From Spinacia oleracea (Eukaryota; Streptophyta; Magnoliopsida; Caryophyllales; Amaranthaceae): 64,000 nucleotides of DNA. The notes under the pieces are model-generated. The model searched no databases and had not been told where the DNA came from. It saw nothing but the letters and a program-made list of their open reading frames with translations. Shown here piece after piece: positions 1 through 10,938 of this stretch. The DNA lies in the NCBI RefSeq assembly GCF_020520425.1, contig NC_079490.1:1798001-1862000 (forward strand). The letters are read 5' to 3'. Within the stretch, counting starts at the first letter, position 1; every line of letters starts with the position of its first letter. Made by a program: the position numbers and the translations under genes.

Positions 1-128
1 ATATTAATACATTTATGTGATAATATATAAGAAAATGTAAATAACATTATCCCACCCAAAAAAACCTAAAAAACAAAAAGAAAATCAGGGAATCAGGGAA
101 TACCATCTAAAATGTTATGCAAATATAG

Positions 129-385
129 AGGGCGGAGAGACGGCATGCTGTGATGTGTGAGCAAACATATCACAGCGCCAAACATGCACCATTTTTTTTT
201 AAAAAAGTACTATTCATTAAAAAAGAAAAGTACCATTTTGTTAAACAGAGTTCCATTTCGATAAAAATATGTACCATTTCGTTAAAAAGAGTACTATTTC
301 ATTAAAAACAAAGTACCATTTCGATTAAAACATGTACCATTTTGATTAAAATACCATTTCGATTAAAACTTATACCATTTTATTG
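129..385. mobile_element. MITE-like element of the TGGTAC-repeat family, partial
   Basis: The left end reads GGGCGGAGAGACGGCATGCT and continues with a TGTGATGTG...CACAG stem, matching the termini of the complete element at 40089-40327. The interior is a run of degenerate units of about 22-25 bp built around TACCATTT(C/T)G(A/T)T. No matching right end was found, so this copy looks truncated. It is non-coding. The family assignment rests on the shared terminus and the repeated motif. Confidence 0.55.
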
Positions 386-1005
386 GATTTTTTTACTGTT
401 ATGTTTTTACAAAAATATAACAGATCGGAGTTTTTACTTGCTCTGCAAATATAAGTGTAACATTTATCTTGGGAGTTGAGACACAGAGATTACATATTTA
501 CGTGTGATTTCTAAGAAGTTCATATATATACCTTTGACCATTAGTATGCTCGATGGTATGTGAATCATTGACTTACTAGGCACTAACATTACACAACAAA
601 ACCACTTGCAAGTTGCAACTTTTGCAAATTATTTTATATTTTCTTGTTAAGATGATGAGTGTCGTCATGTACCGACGTATCTTCACCAAAATGCAAATGT
701 GTAAGATACGCATGTCTTGAAACATTCAGATTTTTGTTTTGTGTAAAATTTGATGTGTTATATTCACCTGATTTTCACTTACTTTTAGTTTATTCTATCA
801 GAAATATATGGGTACTTCGTGACTTTTTAGAGAGCGCTTTATTCACTGGAGTAAACCTAAACTTAATTATTGGAAATTTATTCACCTGATTTAATTTAAT
901 GGACATGACCAAATCTGATTAGTAGAGATTAAACTTAAGAGAGTAAACTTATAGGAGATAGTTAAAACTTATTGACATTATAACACCTGATGCACCCCTT
1001 ATCAA
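386..1005. other. AT-rich stretch with no recognised feature
   Basis: The sequence is AT-rich without a convincing coding exon. The short open frame near 659-889 has no domain, transit signal or splice context I recognise. Nothing else stands out. Confidence 0.5.
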
Positions 1006-1930
1006 TGAGGGAGGTAATGGTGGCTAAACTCGACCCAACACGAAAAAAGCACGACGGGACACGAGCAAGAAGTCACGGGGAGCACTTTTTTGGTAAAACC
1101 ATGACAAGGCCGCACGACCCGACACGAAAAAATATGTTAATTTTGAGTAAAAGTAGACTTAGACACGACTGCTTGACCCGACCCAACACGAGGGCACGTG
1201 ATTCTGGGCTGCATTTTTGAAATGTCCGACCTGGCCCCGCACGTGACAAGTTGGCTTGTCCTGGGTCAGATTGAATCAGGGCCACGATTCACGGATGACC
1301 CCACCCACGACCTAGCCTAGCGTAACCCAAGCTCCAACCCGATCCGACCCAACACGAGGGCACATGATCCCGGGCCGTACGTGGGCTGCATTTTTTAAAT
1401 GTTTGACCTGGCTCCGCACATTGCAAGTTGGCTTGGTATGAGTCAGACCGAATCAAGCCCACAACTCACGTATAACCCTACCCACGACCTAGCCTAACCT
1501 AACCCAAACCCCAACGCGATCAGTGGCTCAACCCGACCCAACACGAGGGCACGTGATCCTGGGTTGTGCAACCTAGCGTAACCCAAGCCCCAACTCGATC
1601 CGACCAACGGCTCGGCCCGACCCAACACGAGGGCACGTGATCCTGGGTTGTGCAACCTAGCGTAATCCAAGCCCCAACTCGATCCGACCAACGGCTCGGC
1701 CCGACCCAACAGGAGGGCACGTGATCCTGAGTCATGCCTGGGCCACAAATTTGAAATATTCGACCTAACCCAATACGTTACAAGTTGCTTAGCACGCGTC
1801 AGATCGAATAGGCCCACAACTCACATATAACCCACCCACGAGCTAGCCCAGCCTAACCCAATCCCCAACCCGATTCAACCAACTACCCAATTCGGCCGGC
1901 CCGACCCGACCCGACCCGACCCGACACACA
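1006..1930. repeat. GC-rich complex tandem repeat array
   Basis: The motif CCCGACCCAACACGAGGGCA recurs near 1177, 1344, 1530, 1616 and 1700. The last two intervals are 84 bp, while earlier intervals are about 167-187 bp, so short units lie inside a longer higher-order unit. The block ends in a (CCCGA)n run near 1895-1925. Reverse-strand open frames here repeat the same peptide and are by-products of the repeat. GC content is far above the flanks. Confidence 0.7.
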
Positions 1931-2075
1931 ACCATTATTAGAGTGAGGTAGTAGAGTACTTTTCAACCCAAAAATGGCATAAGCAATAAACGACAAAAAA
2001 AGAGGTAAAAACTAGTGGCGGCTATTGGAAGAGTTTTCGCAGTGAAGTAACACGAGAGCACTGGACACGTGCAAC

Positions 2076-2444
2076 GTGTCATCCAAATACCATCCTTTCT
2101 TTGCCGCGTTGTCATCCCCTTCATTTTCCTCCTCTCATTTTTTTTTATTTTCCCTTTTTTTTTTTAAAACCCAAAAAGACCACCCAACGAAGGACTTTGC
2201 TCCGACTTCCTTCTTCACAAGATTGGAGGAAAAAGAAAAAAAATTCAGGAGAGAGAAAAACACACAAAAAGGGAAGAACGAACCCACAAATTCAAATATT
2301 CAAAACCCACCTCAATTTTGATTTTTTGGGCGGAATTTTGATTAATTCAATTGAAAAGTTCTTTCCCCCAATTTTTCAAAATTTCCCCAAATTTTTAGGG
2401 TTCTTATTTCGTTTTATTATCACCAAGCGATAAATTCCTTACAA
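2076..2444 (+). promoter_or_regulatory. Probable 5' UTR exon and core promoter of NF-YA
   Basis: A pyrimidine-rich leader followed by a GA-rich and T-rich tract ends at ACAA|GTAAGT (donor at 2445). With the acceptor GCAG at 4611-4614 this defines a leader intron of about 2.17 kb upstream of the NF-YA start codon, a layout common in this family. The transcription start cannot be fixed from sequence; 2076 is only an approximate left limit. Confidence 0.5.
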
Positions 2445-4614
2445 GTAAGTCTCTTTTTTCTGTTTCAATTGGTTTGATTTGAATTTATTGACTTTATTGT
2501 GTCCTTTTTGAGTTCGATTGGTTACAATTGGATGCGAATTTTGAGTTTTCCAATTTTTTTCTGCTGGGTATAGCTTTTGAGTTGTTAGGGTTTCTGCATG
2601 TCGATATCTCTAATTTTGAATTTTCTTGGGGATTGTTTGTTTATTATATATGGTTTTGTTTGGTTGATTCCGTTGATATTGAATTGGGGGTTGATTAATT
2701 CTGTGTATATTAGTGTTCTTCTGTGTTTTAAATTGCATTGAGTTTTTCTTTTTATATATGGTTTTGTTTGGTTGATTCCGTTGATATTGAATTGGGGGTT
2801 GATTAATTCTGTGTATATTAGTGTTCTTCTGTGTTTTGATTTGCATTGAGATTTTCTTGATTGAACTGGTTTTGAAACCAAAATCAGAATTGGATCTTTT
2901 TCCAGTGTGTTTTTATTGTGAGTAAGTGAATTTTGGTCTCTCAGCTGTGAAGTGTTGAAGGTGGCCAATTTAGTGCTCTCCTTGCATGTTAAGTTTTCTG
3001 AATATTTACCAACCTTGGGAAATTTGTATGGAAGAAAGTTGAGAAACTAAATACAGTGATAGATTTATCGCGGTATAGATGTTGCCGTAGGTGACATAAC
3101 ATAAACCCTTGTCGAATTTCTCTGCTAAAATGGTGAAGAAAAGCAGTTGTTAGGATATGTGGCAGACTGGCAGTTGATAAGTAGTCCATAAGCGACCCCT
3201 GTAATTCCGTATCCTGCTGTCTAAGAAAAGGATGGTTAAGCTCCATGCAATTGTATTGTTTGATGATACTTGGTAGACGGCGTAATTCATTGAAGTGTCT
3301 GAAGAGGATGATATAAGTTCTTTGTTGGTTGAAGATCTATAATATAGGATAGCTCCGAACAGTCCTGTAACTCAGCTGATTCCTTCTAAGTAATGTTAAG
3401 ATTAAAGCTCATTTATGGTGAAGCTGGATGAAGCCTTGATTAGGTTGGACTCTTGTTCGAACTTGAAAAATGGGCGTTTTCTGAGTACTTGAAGTTGGTG
3501 AATTCATTAGTTTGATAAAAGTCAAATACGAAGGTCATAAGGAAGGACGAGGGTAAAATAGAATAACTTATCACATGAAATGATTCATCATGTATCTCAA
3601 TTTCATGTGTTGGGAGCTAGTTTAGTGTAACTAATATTCCTATATATCCAAGAGTGAGAATTATGAAACGACGACTGTTGATAGTTCAAGTAATAGAGAA
3701 AATTATATCAGGGAAGATATTATTATGAAACGACGACTGTTGTTAGTTCAAGTAATAGAGAAAATTAGTTGTAGGTATAGAGAGGAAGCTTGATAGGCTT
3801 AAGGTCCCATGATGCATAGAGATACACACATGCTGTCACATAGGCTTGAGAGGAAGTAAAACATAAGCCCTTGTCGATATTCTCTGCAAACATTGTGAAG
3901 AAGAGCAGTTGTTAGAATATGTGACAGTTGATAGTATTCATTAGTGACCCCCCGTAATACCATATCCTCCTATCTAAGGAAAGGATGGTTAAGCTCCATG
4001 CAATTGTTTGTTTGATGATACTTGGTAGGCGGTATAATTCATTGAAGTGTCGGAAGAAGATGCGTTTTCTGAGTACTTGAAGTTGGTGAATTCTTCAGTT
4101 TTGAGAAAGTCAAATCCGAAGGTCATAAGAAAAGGTCGAGGGTAAAATAGAATCAACTATCACATTAAATGCTTCATCTTGTATCTCAGTTTCATATTCT
4201 GAGAGCTAGTTTAAGGTAATTATTACTCCCACATTCCCAAGAGTGTGAGGCATTATTTTTGACAAGTGGATAGGTTATATCAGGAATGATATTATTATGA
4301 AAAGATGATTGTTGTTACTTGTTAGTACAAGTAATAGAGAAAATTAGTAAATATAAGGTATAAAGAGGAAGCTTGATAGGCTTATCCCATGATTCATAGA
4401 CATACACAGTTACACACATGCTGTCACATAGTCTTGAGTGGAAGTAAGACGTAAGTGGATTGCTGTAGTATCATGAGAACTTTAGGGTTGGGGAACAGGA
4501 TATATTTGCTTGAATTTCTTGTATTTTTGTAATGTTAAAATGACATGATTGGTCTTGTGCTACTACTCTTGTAAAAAACACTTATTAGGCTGATCCTGGT
4601 TAAGCGCATTGCAG
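2445..4614 (+). other. NF-YA leader intron with internal tandem duplications
   Basis: The intron runs from GTAAGT to GCAG. It contains a near-perfect 107-bp tandem duplication (about 2647-2750 and 2754-2857). A diverged longer duplication has copies near 3100-3765 and 3860-4335, shown by shared stretches such as CATAA(A/G)CCCTTGTCGA. A 60-bp duplication sits around 3660-3765. No coding exon is evident. Confidence 0.65.
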
Positions 4615-4639
4615 GTTCCTAGTTAAATATCTGGAGTTG

Positions 4640-4663
4640 ATGCCGTTTTTAGTGTGTGTCTGA
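4640..4663 (+). CDS. Short upstream ORF (7 codons) before NF-YA
   Basis: In the exon that carries the NF-YA start, an ATG at 4640 opens the heptapeptide MPFLVCV and stops at TGA 4661-4663, three bases before the main ATG at 4667. Such a close uORF can reduce translation of the main frame or force reinitiation. Its existence is seen directly; its effect is inference. Confidence 0.45.
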   Translation: MPFLVCV

Positions 4664-4666
4664 AGC

Positions 4667-7600
4667 ATGCCATCAAAGTCTATTTTGGCAAGCCAGTCTG
4701 AGCCTAGTTCCCACACTACCACTACCCCAACAGCAGTCTGTTCCGATCCCTGGTGGCAGGCAGCTGCATATGCTCCGTTGCCTTTAACTGATGCAGTTGG
4801 AAATGTTCCTAAACCTACGTTAAATCAACAACTCGAGATGTCGGGATCTAAAGATGACCAGTCATTGTCAAACGCGGGGGATGATGAAGAAGAAGAGAGC
4901 AGCAAAGACTCAGAAACTACAGGTTCTACTTCTACCCCTCGAGGTATTGTTTCAGATATATGTTACTCCCTATGTCCCTAATATATATACCGCATTTCTT
5001 ATTTGGATTGTGCCAAAATAATAGTCTGATTATGGTAGATTGGTGGTTCCACCAATTCCGTATAAATAACCTTCAAGCAAATGTGGCAATGTGGCATATT
5101 GTTTAGGGGCTGAAGGAGTATTATCATGTTTCTTGGCAAGTTTACGATACAATGTTTTTTGAAGAAGTATCTCCAACTTCTATCTACTCTGGAGTTCTTC
5201 TCCTTTGTGTGTGTGTGTGTGTTTGTTTTGAGTTGCAGAAAGTGTACTGTTATCACTAATTAGAATTGTGATGTTAAGCAGGAATCAAATTTAGTTTTTG
5301 AATTAATAAAAACCAGAATGCGATTCTTCATTGCACTAATAAGTTTGTTTTGTCCTGTCTCAGATGGTAGCAGTGGGCACGAACTCCAGAAATCGCAATA
5401 TGGTGAGTCCAGTATGTCACTTGGAAGTGCGGATTACTACTCACAACATCCACAACTAGAACTTGTTGGTCACTCAATTGTAAGTTAGCCAGAATGTCAT
5501 GATTATTGCATTTGCAAATGGACTACATCAATTTTTTTGTTTTTGTTGTAATGCTATATTGCTATCTGCAGGCCTGTGCGTCAACTCCTTATCCTGATCT
5601 CTACTATGGCGGAATGATGGCTGCCTATGGACCTCCACCAATGGTAGGTCACTTCATATTTTATTAGCTGGAAATTTTATTGTCATGGGAGAAGTGGGGA
5701 GTGCAGGAGGATTGGTGTTTCTTTTTAGTGTGTGTTTGGCTGTGGCTGATGATTTTTAATTAGACTGCAATTACTGCTTTATAAACTATGATTGGCCTGA
5801 TAACAAGATCTTGTCCATGGAAAAGAAAAGGCATAGAATAAATGAAAAGTTATGTTTTGTAAATTCAACTGTTGGTTGTCTTAGTGTGTTCTGGTGTGTG
5901 TGAGAAGCTATATGATGTGAAAGTATTGCCTACATATTTTCTCCCCTTTCCCCTAATGTGCTCGCTCAATTTTTAATTTCTTTTTCCTACCCCATGACCG
6001 TTCAGAACTTGAATGATATTTGAAGAATTTGAACAGTTTTTAGATGGTTGCTAAAGCTTTCTTGGGCAATGCAGAAACCCCTTAAACTACCTGCTTACCA
6101 CATTAATCTCTCAGTAACATCATCAAGGTGCTAACCTGGCTCACTATTTAGGTAGGTAGAGAGAAGCCCCATTATGCCCCAAGAAAAAGCAGCCACAGGG
6201 CGAATTAATTAAAATGCGACTCTAGAGTAGTGTCGTGACAATGACTATTGACTAGTCTCCTCCTTCTGAGTTGGAGCTAAGCCATTTAGTTCACCTCAGA
6301 CGCGGACCCTCAACCTGGACAATACTTACTGAAGTGCTTACAGGTCTTCTGCATTCGTTCTGTGCATATTAGAAGCTTCTTCGTCAGCTGGAATAATTCT
6401 CCCATTTAACTTATAGCATATTCTCCCTGCAAGCAGTACATTGTCCTTTATGAATCCACTTCCCACTCCCGAGCAGTCTCATTCAGACCCACACAGTGAC
6501 ACAACTGTAGTTAGCTCCATGCAGCTTCAGACCAGGAACTTTTGAAGGGAATTACGCTAGCAGATCGGTATTTATGGATAGGAGCAGGAATAGGAGATAT
6601 AACATATAATCACAGAGCAAATAGACAAGTGTTACTAGATTCTTTGGTACCCCCGCAAATCTCGAATTGGTTCGCCCATACCGAATCGTGTTCTCCGATC
6701 GTCGTGGTTCGCGAACCAAATCGTTGAGGTCAGGGAAGGTGAGAGAAGGAAAAATATAAAATATTTTGGGGCTTTTGTTTGAGAAGGAACTACATGTTAT
6801 TTGAGTGTGAGTATTCACATAAAATCTTTGCAATATCTGATATTTTGAACACTATTTTAATTAAACCAAGGGAAAAAAGTTCCAAGTTTCCAACTCCTCT
6901 TGCGAACTGAAAACCAGTCAATTCGCGAATCTCGAGCCCGGACCGTACCCCGCATGAAGAACCACAAATCAAGTAACCCTCTCCTAGGGGTTTTGGACTG
7001 TCAATTCCATATTTTTTTTGAGGCACCTTGGGGAAGTCACATTTCTTAATTTTAATCAAGTATACCCTGCATTCTGCATCATTTACTGCTAGTTACTTCT
7101 TTTACAACGTCTGTTGCCATTAGAAGAAAAATTCTGATCGGCTTGGGAACTATTAGTCCCCAGGATTTCCCCATAGGTTGATACTGCCTGGGCACATTTG
7201 CATTGTTCTTCTTATAAAGACGAAGTCGTAGAAATCTTTGTCAAATCTTTTGAACTGCCATTTTCTGGCAGAGACTTCAGTGTAGTATAGCTCTATTGAT
7301 AAGATTTTCAGGGATGTGGAGTTCTTTGGACTTCTGTTTGGATTTATGTCTGGCTCTGTCCTAGCATCATTTTGTATTGGTGCTGTGTCGTTAAACTAAG
7401 GTTCACGATAAATGACTCGGTTTAACAGCTTGTAAAATTTGCAAGTTTTAGGGAGATCTTCTACTGTTATAATGATATCACAGGGATGTTATCCAGGATA
7501 TATGTTTGCAATGCCCAATTATGGTTGTTTTTGTTATCAAGTTGGGTAATTCTGTTTTGACTTATGTTTAATGTATGATGTGATCAGGTTCCTCCCCAGT

Positions 7601-9526
7601 TTTATGGGATGCATCAACCCAGGATGCCTTTGCCTCTTGAAATGGCACAAGAACCTGTTTATGTAAATGCTAAGCAGTACCATGGAATCTTAAGACGGAG
7701 GCAGGTCCGTGCAAAAGCTGAGTTGGAAAGGAAACTTATCAAAATCAGAAAGGTATTGCGTGCTAAATCCACGTTTTTAGTATCTTGCAGTGCCGATAAA
7801 AGTGGGTTTATTGTTCTGTTGTATGTCAATGCAGTTGTTTTATGCACGCAATTTATTGTGTATGTAATTGTTTAAGGTCATTGTTTTTTTGGTAAAAGGT
7901 AAGTATTATATCAATAAGCGCAAAAGCATGACAAGTCTACGTGGCCTAGGTGCAAGTAGACGAGCACGTACTGTTTACATCCGAACCAAACCAAACCAAA
8001 CCATACAATAAAAGCTGTTACAATGAATCAATCCAAGCTCTATCTGTAGCTGAAGTTTTCTTGGGCAGAAGTAGAACTGCTCGAGCTCTACCCTTCACCA
8101 AGTCTTTGATGTATATGACAGTAGCCTCCACTGTGGGAATCCTAAGATTCCAATATCTTTCATTTCTGACTCTGTATTGTAACAGCAAATGACTCCGTAT
8201 TGTAACAGCAACAAAACTAACTTTTTTCCTGAAACTAGAACATCTTTTCTGCAAACCCAATTACTCCAACCAAGATCAAATTCTCGAAATAACACTGATG
8301 CTAAATTAACAGTAAAGAAAAGAGGTAGTTATAACTTGTAAGTCTCAGGACCTTGGCCACAAATAGTGCACTGTACACAAACAAGACCTAAAAGGTACCA
8401 AGAACAGAGGCAGTCTTGAACCTACCTAGCACGCCAACCAGGTTATGGAACTATGCTTAGGAATGTTCATCCTATTCCACACCCATCTTCGCCACACAAC
8501 CTTATGAAGTTGGCCTTGCAATTGCAACCATATATACCCATGTTTGGCTGTATAGAGTCCTCTAGGACTTGCAATCCAAGCAATGCCAACTGGCAGATTT
8601 ACGTGGAGAACAGCTCCACCTAAATTACCTTTAAGTTGTCTTGGTGCTTTGTTAAAATTCGAGGTTGAACTTCGCCAGGTTCTACGGTTTTCTTTGTGCC
8701 TAACCTGGTTGTGATTCGTTGCTGTTGATATCTGAGTGTGTTACATCCTTCATGTGGAGTTTCTATCTTTCTGCAGCCATATCTACATGAGTCTCGCCAC
8801 CAACATGCTTTGAGAAGGGCAAGAGGTACAGGAGGACGTTTTGCGAAAAAGGGTGAAGCCGAAGGTTCTAACCACTCTGCTGATGAGAAAAATAAATCTT
8901 CAGGTTCGGCTTCACCTTCCATCCAGTCTTCAAAATTGGATATTTCAAGATGATGTTACCTCTGTTCTCTTAAGACAAATTGGTAGAAGGTAGTCAAGGT
9001 ACACCAGGTTGCATGTAGCTCTACATGCAACTGGGTTGTTGTGTATTTTTATTCCTTCTAAAAGCACGTTTTTATTGTTAAAAGCACATATTTACCGATT
9101 AAAAGTACATTTTTACAAAGAAAAAAACATTTGCTTTAAAAGAAAATATTGTTAAGGACAACACAATCAATGAAAAGATTTTTTCTGAAAAATGTATGTG
9201 TTAAAACGGTAAAAATGTGCTTTAGATTGTAAAATTTTGTTTTTAAATTGGATAATGTGCTTTTAAACCGTAAAAAAAAAGTGCTTTTAACCCATGTAGA
9301 CCTTCATACAACTAGGTGCACCTTCTAATTTGTGTTTTATGACCCTTCGGAAATTTTCTATATTCCACCAGATGCAGGAGGGTCCCACTCGCACGAGGCT
9401 CGTGAAGAACGTGGTGACATCAACAGTTCAGGAGGAACTAGAACTGGTGAAGGCCAGTCTAACCAGCAGCAATGGGGTAGCGGCATGTCCAAAGACCAGG
9501 CTCCACATTGTGCACTAGCCATATGA
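4667..9526 (+). CDS. NF-YA: Nuclear transcription factor Y subunit A (CCAAT-binding)
   Basis: Subunit A of the heterotrimeric NF-Y factor. It joins the NF-YB/NF-YC dimer in the nucleus and makes the sequence-specific contact with CCAAT boxes. Coding exons by splice sites and phase are 4667-4943, 5364-5479, 5572-5643, 7588-7752, 8777-8903 and 9372-9526, giving 303 residues. The NF-YB/C interaction helix is at about residues 177-210 ([18 protein letters not shown]) and the DNA-binding part at 211-235 ([20 protein letters not shown]), with the linker split by an intron. The N-terminal region is acidic and Ser-rich (about 60-90). The RFAKK ending of the core resembles the NF-YA1/NF-YA10 type. The last junction (8903|9372) is my choice because it restores the frame (split GAT codon) and avoids the TGA at 8951; readthrough of that exon would give a shorter protein ending at 8953. 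The C-terminal peptide ending ALAI suits the family. A MITE lies in the last intron. Confidence 0.93.
5644..7587 (+). other. NF-YA intron, about 1.9 kb, no clear element
   Basis: The intron is bounded by ATG|GTAGGT and GATCAG|GTTCC. Around 6540-6990 base composition changes, with phrases such as TTCGCGAACC, suggesting an old insertion. No termini or duplicated flanks could be defined. No exon is supported. Confidence 0.4.
7884..8600 (-). mobile_element. LINE 3'-end-like insertion in an NF-YA intron
   Basis: On the minus strand the segment ends in CTTACCTTTTACCAAAAAAA, the form of a plant non-LTR retroelement 3' end (short U-rich motif, then an A tract). Upstream of it on that strand is low-coding AT-rich sequence up to about 8600. 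No reverse-transcriptase motif remains. A 5'-truncated LINE or a retroposed transcript would both fit. Confidence 0.35.
8996..9324. mobile_element. MITE in the last NF-YA intron
   Basis: The left end AAGGTACACCAGGTTGCATG and the reverse complement of the right end, AAGGTGCACCTAGTTGTATG, form an imperfect terminal inverted repeat. The interior holds repeated (A)AAAGCAC.TTTT units on both strands. It lies between the donor at 8904 and the acceptor at 9371. No clean target duplication was found. The length is about 330 bp and there is no coding potential. Confidence 0.6.
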
Positions 9527-10020
9527 TAGTAGTTAGAGCTTAACGAAGGGGTCGAGAATTCAACTACTTGGGATAGAAGATTAAATGTCCTATTTCTCTT
9601 GATCTTTCTCTTAATCTTTTATGGTAGATTGGATCTTCTCTTGGCTTTAAATGGCCAAGCGGCAAATCATTCTTGGCTGGTTTACCGTGCTTGTGGGTGG
9701 CACCGGAGAGTAGGATAAAGTTGGATAGCAAATTAGGGTTCGATGACCTTTGAACTATGTACAGTTCTAGTTTTTTTTGGTCATTTTTTTCCTTTTTTTC
9801 TTTTTGTTGTAGTTCAGAGCTTTAGGTTAGTGTGAGGAAAGGAAAGGATAATGAGGCTAAGATATCATTTGGTAGCTCGTTATGTTCGATCTTAACGACT
9901 TGATTCGAGTACTTTGTGTATAGTTGATAGGGTTATGATGATGATATTAGGTCTTTATTTGAGATATTAATATACTCTTGGCTGGTTGCAGCTGATAAAG
10001 TGTTTGTAACAATAGGTTAT
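9527..10020 (+). other. NF-YA 3' UTR (approximate extent)
   Basis: Sequence following the stop at 9524-9526. It carries the miR169-like site at 9659-9679 and is otherwise U-rich (tracts near 9770-9805). The polyadenylation point cannot be set from sequence alone, so the right limit is approximate. Confidence 0.5.
9659..9679 (+). promoter_or_regulatory. miR169 target-like site in the NF-YA 3' UTR
   Basis: The 21 bases start GCGGCAAATCATTCTTGG and end CTG. They pair with the conserved plant miR169 (CAGCCAAGGATGACTTGCC core as I recall it) with one G:U pair, one A:C mismatch and a possible mismatch at the final position. Plant NF-YA transcripts are the established targets of miR169, nearly always through a single 3' UTR site. 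The position, about 130 bases after the stop, fits that pattern. Confidence 0.88.
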
Positions 10021-10938
10021 TGTGGTTTTGTGTTGTTTATGTCTGGTTTCCGTGGCAGGTGTAAAGATGGCCGAGTAGTGAGCTTTTGCCTGTTAAGTTT
10101 TACACTACTCAGAACGAAGACCGGTTACGTTCCACGAAAGTTCGGGACTTTTTGAAACAGGGTTCCGTAATCTCCAAATTTGGTATTACAGGATGTATTG
10201 CCTTTGTTTTTGGACAATTTGAACTTTTTCGTACCTTGAATGGTTATTGGTTCGGGTGTTTTCCATTAAACAACATCCATTTGAAATCCGGAGGCATAGT
10301 GAGTGGTTAGAATCATGTAATTGGGCTACTAATGTACATATTTGTTAATTTTCTTGCGCAATCGATGTTGTTGAATCAAGGACATTTCGAGCCTTGAACA
10401 ACTAGTGGGAATGTCCTTGATTCAATGTGCCTATTAAAAAAAAATTGGAGCATAAATGTCGTTTAATAGGCGAAGTAGATGATTTTGAGCGCTCCCCATG
10501 CCCTGGATATGTGGGAAGTGTCGGATCTTTAAACTCTTTTGGTTTTGAAAATGTCATAATTTGCCAGATTGAAGGCTATAATACACCGTTTTCTTTACCA
10601 AATTTGAAGGTTTCGGGAACAAAATGTGTTCCAATCAGTCTCGTCCCACTGAAGGAAACTGTCAGCAATCAGTCTATCCCAAAATGTGAGTACATGCTTT
10701 TAAAACAAGAGGACTATCAGAATATTATCATAATCGTTCCGATTAAAATTAAACGATCTAATAAAAGCTCGGTATCCACTACCATTATACGTATAACAAC
10801 AACCTTCATAGAACTGGACCCTCTAGTCTTCTATCACACGTTTAAATACATAGTTTTACACGTTTAAAGCGAACAAAAATGGTTACCATAAAACTTAAAA
10901 GTTTCAAGCAAGATAAAAAAAAATAAACATAAAATGGA
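10021..10938. other. Convergent intergenic region between NF-YA and SEC62
   Basis: This stretch holds the 3' flanks of two converging genes. Two plus-strand open frames (10086-10310 and 10427-10867) lack recognisable domains, and the second runs antisense into the expected SEC62 3' UTR. I do not treat them as genes. No repeat was recognised. Confidence 0.45.

Noticed and set aside
1494-1817. Minus-strand frames with repeated peptides (QDHVPSCWVG)
   Set aside because: The peptide repeats only because the DNA is a tandem array with a unit divisible by three (84 bp).
2101-2433. Plus-strand frame in the NF-YA leader exon
   Set aside because: Composition is dictated by pyrimidine and A-rich leader tracts, and it crosses the expected donor region without homology.
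10427-10867. 146-codon open frame in the NF-YA/SEC62 intergenic region
   Set aside because: It has no recognisable domain, low-complexity Ile/Lys-rich ends and no splice or promoter context. It runs antisense into the likely SEC62 3' UTR.
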